NCBI GenBank assembly: GCA_037385685.1
Contig: JARRMW010000004.1
Span: forward strand, 1 to 64,000
DNA from: Sva-25 sp037385685
GTDB lineage: Bacteria; Pseudomonadota; Gammaproteobacteria; Chromatiales; Chromatiaceae
DNA: 64,000 nt
Direction of reading: 5' to 3'
In this document: positions 17,113-24,717 of the stretch, one piece after another
Layout: every line of letters begins with the position of its first letter
How positions within the stretch are numbered: the stretch's first letter is position 1
The notes under the pieces: model-generated
What the model saw: the letters and a program-made list of their open reading frames with translations, nothing else
Told to the model about the DNA's origin: nothing
The model's database searches: none
Translations under genes and position numbers: made by a program

Positions 17113-18374
17113 TTGACCTTATCGCAACACCCTATGTCCCGGGAATGGTAAAGGGCAGTATCAGCCGTAATCCACGGGATCCGGGGAGTATCCTGGTTGT
17201 TTCCGGCAAGGCCCTCCCGGCGGAGATTCGCGCTGCGGGCATTATCGCTGTCGAGGGCGCCATGTTCTCCCACCCGATGCTGGCCCTGCTTGCACTGGGT
17301 ATCCCGACGATCATCGCGACAGCTGAACAGGCCGCCGGACTGCCTGATGGCGAGATGATCATACTGGATGGCTATTCGGGCATGGTGAGAAGTCTCGCTT
17401 CTGAAACAGTCGCTGCATCAGAACCGCCTGTGCTTCCGGAGCCTGGACAGGCTCTTTTGACAGCGGATGGCGTGGAAGTCAGCTTGCGGGCAAGTGTGCG
17501 CAACGCATCCGGGGCTGCCCGCGCAAAAAAGATGGGCGCTGCATCCATCGGGCTGGTGCGCACCGAGTTTCTGGTGCCGGATGGCGACAGGCAACCGGAC
17601 GCCGGCTTTTATCGACAGTCATTCGACGAGCTGTTGATGGCGGCCGATCCATTGCATGTCATCCTGCGCCTGATCGATATTGCCGCAGACAAGTTTCCTG
17701 CCTGGATGCGATCATCGGGCCAGCATGTGAGCGTTCTCGGCCGGCAGGGTATCCGGCTTTTCAGCGATGAGCCTGTACGTAGCGTCGTGTCTGCACAGCT
17801 CGATGCCCTGTCTGAAACGGTTGCCGGGGAACGGGTCAAATTACTGGTTCCCTACATCACGACTCTCGACGAGATGCGGAAAACAAGAGATGCGATCCGC
17901 AGCCGGATCGATCTGCCTGTGGGGGCAATGATCGAAACACCGGCTGCCGCGATGGAGATTGCAAGCCAGCTGGAGATTGCCGATTTCGTCGCGCTGGGAA
18001 CCAATGACCTGATGCAGTCGCTGTTTGCCGCGGACAGGGACGACCCGCTTCTGGCGCATTATCTTGATCCCTGTGCACCCGTGCTATACCGTTTCCTTGC
18101 GCAGATTGCGAAAGAGGCAGGCGAGCAATTACAGCGCGTGCAAGTGTGCGGGTTGCTCTCGCAACTGCCAGGCGTACTCCCCGTCTTGCTTGGACTGGGA
18201 TTCCGGGTCTTCTCGGTCGATGCGGCCTATATCCCGTATCTTGCCTCGACTGTGAGGAAGACGGATGTGCACGAGGCGAGCGCGCTGGCCAGGGAAGTCT
18301 GCAACATGAAGACGAGCCCGATGGTGAAGGCATTGCTCCGGACTGATGCAGTCCCGGCGGACCGGGAGGAGTAA
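17109..18374 (+). CDS. Enzyme I-like PEP-utilising protein lacking the HPr-binding domain
   Basis: About 420 residues contain a swivelling phosphohistidine domain (PYVPGMVKG near the N-terminus; AMFSHPMLALLALGIPT with the candidate histidine; DGEMIILDGYSGMV) followed by a full PEP-binding TIM barrel: IGLVRTEFLV, RLIDIAADK, GAMIETPAAA, LGTNDLMQSLFAADRD and the general-acid cysteine in VQVCGLL. PTS Enzyme I is about 575 residues because a helical HPr-binding domain is inserted in the first domain; that is absent here, and so is any ATP-grasp domain. TTG codons at 17073, 17100 and 17109 are possible starts; the ATG at 17145 would cut conserved sequence. The phosphoacceptor is unknown. Confidence 0.75.
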   Translation: MIDLIATPYVPGMVKGSISRNPRDPGSILVVSGKALPAEIRAAGIIAVEGAMFSHPMLALLALGIPTIIATAEQAAGLPDGEMIILDGYSGMVRSLASETVAASEPPVLPEPGQALLTADGVEVSLRASVRNASGAARAKKMGAASIGLVRTEFLVPDGDRQPDAGFYRQSFDELLMAADPLHVILRLIDIAADKFPAWMRSSGQHVSVLGRQGIRLFSDEPVRSVVSAQLDALSETVAGERVKLLVPYITTLDEMRKTRDAIRSRIDLPVGAMIETPAAAMEIASQLEIADFVALGTNDLMQSLFAADRDDPLLAHYLDPCAPVLYRFLAQIAKEAGEQLQRVQVCGLLSQLPGVLPVLLGLGFRVFSVDAAYIPYLASTVRKTDVHEASALAREVCNMKTSPMVKALLRTDAVPADREE

Positions 18375-18379
18375 AACGG

Positions 18380-18904
18380 ATGTCTGTAACACAACCGGAG
18401 AATGACATGTTCCCACTGACAAGGTCACAGCAAATACTCGGACTTATCGGCTGGTTCCTCGTGAGCTTTGCGGCCTCAGCCGTTGGTGCGATTGCGTCGA
18501 TCGAGGCCAGGAGTTTCTATGCCGGGCTCGTTCAGCCTGACTGGGCACCGCCAGGCTGGCTTTTCGGTCCGGTCTGGACGCTGCTCTTTGCATTCATGGC
18601 GGTCGCCGCCTGGCTGGTCTGGCGCTCAGGCGGATTCCATGCAAACCGTCTTTCGCTGATCCTGTTCCTCGCACAGCTCGTGCTCAATGCGCTCTGGAGC
18701 TGGCTTTTCTTCGCCTGGCAGCTTGGCGGGATGGCTTTCATCGACATCCTGCTGCTCTGGGTCCTGATCCTGGCGACTCTGGTTGCTTTCTGGCGCGTTC
18801 GACCTCTGGCCGGGATGCTCCTGGTCCCTTACCTTCTATGGGTCAGCTTCGCGGCCTTCCTGAATTACGCCATCTGGCAACTCAACCCAGGCCTGCTCGG
18901 CTAG
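18380..18904 (+). CDS. tspO: TspO/MBR-family membrane protein
   Basis: The 174-residue protein has five predicted transmembrane helices and the family signature: YAGLVQPDWAPPGWLFGPVWTLLF near residues 49-70 and the Trp/Asn-rich NALWSWLFF and FLNYAIWQLN segments. TspO proteins bind porphyrins and affect tetrapyrrole and stress responses. The ATG at 18380 has GGAGGAG upstream, and it follows the Enzyme I-like gene by five bases, so it is probably in the same operon. Confidence 0.93.
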   Translation: MSVTQPENDMFPLTRSQQILGLIGWFLVSFAASAVGAIASIEARSFYAGLVQPDWAPPGWLFGPVWTLLFAFMAVAAWLVWRSGGFHANRLSLILFLAQLVLNALWSWLFFAWQLGGMAFIDILLLWVLILATLVAFWRVRPLAGMLLVPYLLWVSFAAFLNYAIWQLNPGLLG

Positions 18905-19102
18905 CTACCGAGCCTCGCACAATGTAATTGTCCGAACAGTGAAACATCCGATCACATCATGCCCTGCCTGTTCCTTCGAGCATGTCGATGACCTGATGAC
19001 GGCTTGTCTGCTGCGGCGAAATGAATCCCGACCGGTTTTCGGCTATGATCACAACATCTTCTTTGCACACCTTGCCTTGTTTCGGCCTCAATACTCCCTG
19101 AA

Positions 19103-21322
19103 ATGAAAGCGATCCTCTCTGCTCTCCTGTTCGTCTGCGCTTCTCCTGTGTTTGCCAGTACCTCTGCCGACTATATTGGCCGGGAGACTTGTGTTGATTG
19201 TCACAAGGAGCAGGGGATGCAGTGGGCAGGCTCGCACCATGATCTCGCAATGCGGGAGGCAACCGCCGGGACCGTGCTCGGAAATTTTGATGGTGCAAGC
19301 CTGACGCATTACGGCATTACCTCGCAATTCTTCCGCAAGGACAACCGTTTCATGGTGCGAACCGAGGGCCCCGACGGAAAACTGCAGGATTACGAGATTG
19401 CCTATACTTTTGGTGTTTATCCCTTGCAGCAGTACCTGGTGTCGTTTCCCGATGGTCGCCTGCAGGCGCTGCCACTGGCGTGGGACAGCAGGATGAAAGA
19501 GGAGGGTGGACAGCGCTGGTTCCATCTCTACCCGGACGAGAAGCTGGCTCCCGGCGATGCGCTTCACTGGACCGGACCGGACCAGAACTGGAACTACATG
19601 TGCGCCGAGTGCCACTCGACGGAACTCAGGAAGAATTATGATCAGGCCAGTGATACTTTCAACACGACCTGGTTTGAGATCAACGTCTCCTGCGAGGCGT
19701 GTCACGGTCCGGGATCGCAGCATGTCGCATGGGCGAGAAAGGAGCCTGGCAGTGAACAATTTTCAGAGACCAGGGGCCTCGTTGCCCGATTCGACGAGCG
19801 CAAGGATGTTGCCTGGACGATGGATCCGAAGACAGGAAATGCTTCACGCAGCAGGCCGCGTTCAACCGACAGCGAGATCGAAGTCTGTGCGCAGTGTCAT
19901 TCACGGCGCAGTTCAATCAGCCAGGATTATGTGCCGGGCAATCCTTTCATGGATCATTATGTGCCGAGCCTGCTTGTCGAAGGCCTTTATCATGCTGATG
20001 GCCAGATTGATGACGAGGTCTATGTCTACGGCTCCTTCCTGCAGAGCAGGATGTATGCTGCCGGTGTGACCTGCAGCGACTGTCATGAACCGCACAGTCT
20101 TGCATTGCGTGCGCCGGGCAACGACGTCTGTGCCCAGTGTCACCTTCCCGCAAAGTACGACCGGAAAAGCCACCACTTCCACGAGCCGGGATCGCAAGGT
20201 GCAAGCTGTGCCGAGTGCCATATGCCACCGAAAAACTACATGGTTGTGGATCCCAGACACGATCACAGCATGCGCATTCCCCGTCCTGATCTCTCCGTGA
20301 CACTGGGTACCCCGAATGCCTGCAATAACTGCCATGCAGACCGGGATGCCGACTGGGCTGCGCAGCAGATCAAGGCCTGGTATGGCGATGTCTTGCCCGG
20401 TTACCAGACGTATGCAGAAGCCCTGCACGCAGCCCGTCGGGATGCTCAGGGAGCAGGAGATGCGCTGGCTGCGGTTATCAAGAGTGCAAAGACGCCGGAC
20501 ATCGCAAAAGCGACGGCAGTGGCCGAACTTGGCCCGAACTTGAGCCGTGCGACCTTTGAGATTTTTATCGAGGCACTGGAAGATGAGAGTCCCATGGTCA
20601 GGCTTGCCGGGACCAGGGTGCTGGACTCGTTACCGGATGAGCTGCGTATTCCGCTCGCTGCAAGGAGACTGGATGATCCTGTGCGCACGATCCGGATGGA
20701 AGCAGCACGTGTGCTTGCATCGGCTCCTGAAGAGGCACTCACCGAAAGCCAGCGCGACAGCCTGGACAGGGCGATGGAGGAATACAGGCAGGCGCTGATG
20801 GTCAATGCCGAACGGGCTGAATCACAAACAAGTCTCGGAGACCTGCTCGTGCGAACCGGCGATCAGGCCGGAGCTACGCAAGCCTACCTCAAGGCCGTTG
20901 AACTCGATCCCACGTTCATCCCTGCCTATGCAAACCATGCCGATTTTCTGCGACATCAGGGCAGGGACGACAGCGCGGAGGAGCGGTTGCGTGCGGCACT
21001 CGAGGTCGATCCGCAAAGTGCTGCGATCCACCACGCACTTGGCCTGACACTTGTGCGCAGGAAGAGCCTCGACGAGGCGGTGGAGCATCTGCGTCTTGCG
21101 TCGGAACTCTCGCCGGACGATGCACGTTATGTTTATGTCTACGCGGTTGCCCTTGAGTCACTTGGGCAGCGAGGGAATGCCATCGACATCCTGACGACTT
21201 CACACGAACGGCACCCCGGCAATCGCGACATCCTCAGCGCGCTTGCATCGTTCCATATGAAGCAGGGCGATCAGGAAAAGGCCAGTGAATATTTCGCAAA
21301 GCTGAAGGCGCTGGCTCAGTAG
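19103..21322 (+). CDS. Octahaem c-type cytochrome with HEAT/TPR C-terminus
   Basis: The 739-residue exported protein (signal peptide to about residue 19) has eight CXXCH haem-binding motifs: CVDCH, CAECH, CEACH, CAQCH, CSDCH, CAQCH, CAECH and CNNCH, all in the first 415 residues or so. Residues about 450-560 look like HEAT repeats and about 560-735 like TPRs (for example AVELDPTFIPAYANHADFLRHQGR). This domain order is seen in proteins loosely annotated as c552/nitrite-reductase-like or TPR cytochromes. The lysine-ligated CXXCK haem of NrfA is not present. It is likely a periplasmic electron-transfer or redox enzyme with unknown substrate, alone in its transcript. Confidence 0.85.
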   Translation: MKAILSALLFVCASPVFASTSADYIGRETCVDCHKEQGMQWAGSHHDLAMREATAGTVLGNFDGASLTHYGITSQFFRKDNRFMVRTEGPDGKLQDYEIAYTFGVYPLQQYLVSFPDGRLQALPLAWDSRMKEEGGQRWFHLYPDEKLAPGDALHWTGPDQNWNYMCAECHSTELRKNYDQASDTFNTTWFEINVSCEACHGPGSQHVAWARKEPGSEQFSETRGLVARFDERKDVAWTMDPKTGNASRSRPRSTDSEIEVCAQCHSRRSSISQDYVPGNPFMDHYVPSLLVEGLYHADGQIDDEVYVYGSFLQSRMYAAGVTCSDCHEPHSLALRAPGNDVCAQCHLPAKYDRKSHHFHEPGSQGASCAECHMPPKNYMVVDPRHDHSMRIPRPDLSVTLGTPNACNNCHADRDADWAAQQIKAWYGDVLPGYQTYAEALHAARRDAQGAGDALAAVIKSAKTPDIAKATAVAELGPNLSRATFEIFIEALEDESPMVRLAGTRVLDSLPDELRIPLAARRLDDPVRTIRMEAARVLASAPEEALTESQRDSLDRAMEEYRQALMVNAERAESQTSLGDLLVRTGDQAGATQAYLKAVELDPTFIPAYANHADFLRHQGRDDSAEERLRAALEVDPQSAAIHHALGLTLVRRKSLDEAVEHLRLASELSPDDARYVYVYAVALESLGQRGNAIDILTTSHERHPGNRDILSALASFHMKQGDQEKASEYFAKLKALAQ

Positions 21323-21405
21323 ACAGGTCCCTGCGCCTGTTTCAGGCTCCGGCTTCACCACAGATGGCAGTATCCGGTTGAGCGCCGAGGCCGCCCGAGA
21401 TCGTC

Positions 21406-22707
21406 TCACCCCTGCAGGTTCTGATCAGGGTTCAGTAACGGTAAAGTGGCCGAAGCCTGGGTTATCTCGCGTCTCTCTTTTCTTCTGCGCTTGCGGGCAT
21501 GGCCCAGGGCATGCAGGAGACGCTTTCTCTCTGAAAAAGGATGTTCATTACGCATCGCCGCTTTCTGCAGTTGCATGATGATCTCCCGCTCGCGAGGTTC
21601 GCAGTATCTCGCTACAAAAGGGTCCAGCCGGGCAGGTCTTTCGGACTGCTCGATGCTGTCGAGCCAGCGCATCAGGTTGCGCAAGATCGTTTTCGAATCG
21701 CCCTTGCGCACTGATCTTTCGAGCACACGGAAAAGATATCGTTCTGTCTGTTTGCGCGCATCCAGCCAGGTTTTCCACCAGTCTGCGATGGCATGGCGCA
21801 GAAGAAAGAGCGCCAGTACTACCAGTATCACCAGGGTAGCTGCAGCGATCCACGCAACCGGGAGAGAACCGGCTGTTCCCGGCGCAAATGATTTCTTGCC
21901 GGCCATGCCCCTGATTGTCGCGCCGGGCAGTTCAATACGTTCCAGACTCTCGCGCTGCGTATCCCACCATTCGAGAACGATTTCCGGCAGGTTATAGGTG
22001 CCTGCACGCTCGGCAACATAAGTGACTGTCTCGATGCGTGAGCCTTCTATCGTGCCGCGTTCCTGCCTGTCATCCACGCGTGGCTGGTCGGGGTAGACGG
22101 CAAGTCCCTCTATCGGGGCATGTTCGAGCGGCTCGGATGCCATCCCGGAGAGACTGGCGGCCTGTCGCCTGATGCGTCGTTTGATCGCATCCCCGACTTG
22201 CATTTCTGCGGGCGCTGGTTCCCATTCCTGATCTGCCGTCATCTGTGTCGTACTGATCAGGCCGCGAATTCCTTCAGCGCCTGGGGGAACACGGCTATCG
22301 AAATAAACAGTGGGAAGAGCTACTCTGCTTCTGACACTCTCGGCCTGCCGGCCGATTTGTCGCACCTCGACTTCAATGGATTCGATCTCCAGCTCGAAAC
22401 CGCCGGATCGCTACGGGTAGATTGAGATCTGGTACCGCTGCCCGGAGTAGACTGTTCCGTCGACGGTCTCCTGAAGGCGTTGACCCTGGTCCACAGGTGG
22501 CAGGACGTAGGCGCCTGCCAGCTCGATGTTGCCGAAGCGGGAGACCTTCGCCCATGCGTCGAGTGCGAGGACGTCGATTTGCAGGATGACGCGCTGTCCG
22601 ATCCAGGGCTGTTCAGGGATGACACTGCTGCGTACGATCAGGTCATTGGCACTGGCAGACAGCACCGATATGCAACAGATTAGCCATGTCACCAGTCGCA
22701 GGGTCAC
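21406..22707 (-). pseudogene. batD-like gene interrupted by an in-frame amber codon
   Basis: Read through, this GTG-initiated frame encodes about 432 residues of a BatD-family protein: a signal peptide (TLRLVTWLICCISVLSASA), a beta-sandwich region, the conserved TVTYVAERAGTYNLPEIVLEWWD, one transmembrane helix (LPVAWIAAATLVILVVLALFLL) and a basic cytoplasmic tail. A TAG stop at 22411-22413 breaks the frame within YP-stop-RSGGFELEI, where family members usually have Gln. A single C-to-T change would do this. TAG is a normal stop for several intact genes here, so recoding is unlikely. The gene starts inside the truncated moxR and appears decayed or dependent on readthrough. Confidence 0.75.
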
Positions 22708-23461
22708 TGGCCAGTTCCTCGCTGAACTCTCCGGGACGCCGCGTCGCTGCGACCAGGGACACCACATAGTCTTCCATGGGTTCTGGAATCTCGATACGAG
22801 CAATCTCGTCGCGTGCCTCGAATACGGCACTCTGCGGGATCGGTAAAAGCCGGCCGCTTTCCTCTGCTTTTGTGCTTGTGTCGCTCTCTTCGCGGACGAG
22901 TCGAATGACGGATTTTTCGGCCTCGTCATCGGGGTAGGTGATGAAAACATGCATGAGGAAACGGTCCATCTGCGCCTCGGGCAGGGGATAGGTGCCTTCC
23001 TGTTCGATCGGGTTCCGGGTTGCCATGACCATGAACATCGGCATGAGCTTGTGGGTCTTTCCCGCTACCGTCACCTGGCGCTCCTCCATCGCCTCGAGCA
23101 GGGCAGCCTGGACTTTCGCAGGCGCGCGGTTGACCTCGTCGGCCAGCACAATGTTGGCGAACACCGGGCCGGGCTGGAAGATAAAGCGTTCTGCGGCATC
23201 CTCTCCGTGATACATCTCGGAACCGGTGATATCGGAAGGCAAGAGGTCAGGTGTGAACTGAATGCGGCTGAACTCTGACTCGAGGTTACCGGCCAGGCTC
23301 TTGACTGCACGCGTCTTGGCGAGTCCGGGCAGGCCCTCGACGAGCACATTGCCGTCACAAAGCAGGGTCAGCAGCAGGCGTTCGACCACCTCTTCCTGGC
23401 CGATGATCGAGCGGCCCATGCGCTCCTTGAGGTCATTGATTGCTTTTCGTGATTCTGTCAT
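22643..23461 (-). pseudogene. 3'-truncated MoxR-family AAA ATPase
   Basis: The 272-residue frame has all of the MoxR ATPase core: GQEEVVERLLLTLLCDG, Walker A GLPGLAKT near residues 44-51, Walker B VLADEVNRAPAK, and sensor 1 ATRNPIEQEGTYPLPEAQMDRF. Normal MoxR proteins are about 320-340 residues and end with a lid domain after the YVVSLVAATRRP segment. Here the similarity stops around residue 250 and the last 22 residues are merely the out-of-frame start of batD. A deletion therefore seems to have joined moxR to batD, removing the DUF58 and BatA/B genes that usually lie between. It may still be expressed, but a lidless ATPase is unlikely to work normally. Confidence 0.7.
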
Positions 23462-23832
23462 CTATCCGCTCATCCAGTGGGTTGTGCCGTCCGAGGAGTG
23501 TTTCAGGTGAACGGTACAGTAATCAGCTTCGGCTCATAATGTCCCCGCTTTCGTGCATGGCCGGTAGCCGAATGGGCAGATTGCTTGCCTGGTGTTGGTA
23601 TGTTCTGTCGTTCTGTATCATAAGGAAAGCATCTCGCAGTCCTGTCACCCCGTGGAAACCCTCCTGCGCTGTTTCCGGAGTGACTGAATTACTGATCAGT
23701 CCGCTGGTGGAGCCTGCTGTTTTTAGCGTATGGCAACGTGAATCCAGGGACAGTGTTGCTGTTTGTCACGCGCAGCGGTTCGTTGATCAGTGGCCGGTCA
23801 TTTCAACGAATGCTTGCGGATAGCGTGCAGGC
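23462..23832. other. Intergenic stretch without recognisable gene
   Basis: The 371 bases between the truncated moxR and the small membrane protein gene contain only short open frames without ribosome sites or recognisable protein features. The stretch should hold the promoter of moxR/batD on the minus strand, but I see no box strong enough to assign. It may also be debris from the same decay that affected the moxR locus. Confidence 0.5.
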
Positions 23833-24165
23833 CTAATCCTGTTTCGGCTCATCCGAGTCGCTGACTTCGTACTCGTCGGCAACGTAGCCAGGCCCTTTCA
23901 TGAGGACAACAGTGATACAGCCGATCGCTACAGTGAAGACGGCTGTCCAGATAGTGATTCCGGTTGCGATGGAAAGAATGTCGATCATGCCGATGTGGCG
24001 CTCGATTTCAATCGCCGTGCCCTCTGGCGGAAAGAGGCGGCTCGCGCCGGAGATGAACAAGGGTATCAGGGTGCCGCCAATGAGTGCATGAGGCAGCTTC
24101 TTGAGGATCGTCCACTCAAGCCCGGCTGGTTCACGGTTGTTGTTGATTTTTCTGAGGTATCGCAT
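23833..24165 (-). CDS. Small two-helix membrane protein, unknown function
   Basis: The 110-residue protein has two hydrophobic segments (LPHALIGGTLIPLFISGASRLF and ILSIATGITIWTAVFTVAIGCITVVL) and an acidic tail (ADEYEVSDSDEPKQD). I start it at the ATG at 24165; the open frame extends to 24255 but that part is arginine-rich and unlike the rest. No family is recognised. It stands alone between the moxR remnant and the SRAP-like gene. Confidence 0.6.
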   Translation of the reverse strand: MRYLRKINNNREPAGLEWTILKKLPHALIGGTLIPLFISGASRLFPPEGTAIEIERHIGMIDILSIATGITIWTAVFTVAIGCITVVLMKGPGYVADEYEVSDSDEPKQD

Positions 24166-24295
24166 CTTTGTTACATGTCCCGGGTCTCGTTGACCCCTAG
24201 TGGCCATAATGATCGTCGCAGAATCCCTGCATGTTTGACCACGCGTTCCGGACAAATGTTCGACATCAGCAGCTTGCGATTGATCAATCCCGCCG

Positions 24296-24706
24296 TTATA
24301 CAGCCATCACGCGTGGCCAGCGCTTAAAGTCGTCATGGTCACGTGGCGGCTCGGTGGTCACGACATAGAGGCGGCGTTCGTCATTCCAGGTCGCCAGCAG
24401 GCCCTGGATGAATTCATCCTCGCGAAGGTCGAACCAGTGCGAGCTCTTCTGTTCGTCCTTCTCCATGAAACGGTCGACAATGATCTTGACGGGGCGGGGA
24501 TTCCAGCGGTCCCACTTGTGTGTTCGCACGGATTCAAGTCGCGCCCAGCCACTCGGTGGCAGCTGACCTTCCTGTTCCTTGCGGCGCCCCCAGCCGACGA
24601 GCTCGATGGAACCGTCGCGCTTTCTGACAGGTAGCTGCGCATCGGGGTAGGGGAAATAAACCTTGTGACGCTCGCCCTCATGGCTGTATTCGACACCACC
24701 ACACAT
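24296..24706 (-). CDS. Short SRAP-like (SOS response-associated peptidase family) protein
   Basis: The 136-residue protein starts with MCGG, giving the Cys2 that SRAP/HMCES/YedK proteins use to link covalently to abasic sites after Met removal. WGRRKEQEGQLPPSGWARLES and VDRFMEKDEQ appear to match the YedK blocks that carry the active-site Asn and Glu, and VVTTEPPRDHDDFKRWPRVM matches the C-terminal block whose catalytic His seems replaced. It is much shorter than YedK (about 220). It lies 11 bases upstream of the RND permease gene on the opposite-most side of the operon order, following the RND genes on the same strand. Confidence 0.6.
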   Translation of the reverse strand: MCGGVEYSHEGERHKVYFPYPDAQLPVRKRDGSIELVGWGRRKEQEGQLPPSGWARLESVRTHKWDRWNPRPVKIIVDRFMEKDEQKSSHWFDLREDEFIQGLLATWNDERRLYVVTTEPPRDHDDFKRWPRVMAV

Positions 24707-24717
24707 TGCCGGATTCC

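Noticed and set aside
22411..22413. Recoding of TAG as glutamine to explain the batD stop.
   Set aside because: panD, tolC, tspO and the octahaem cytochrome all end at TAG with normal protein lengths, so TAG works as a stop.
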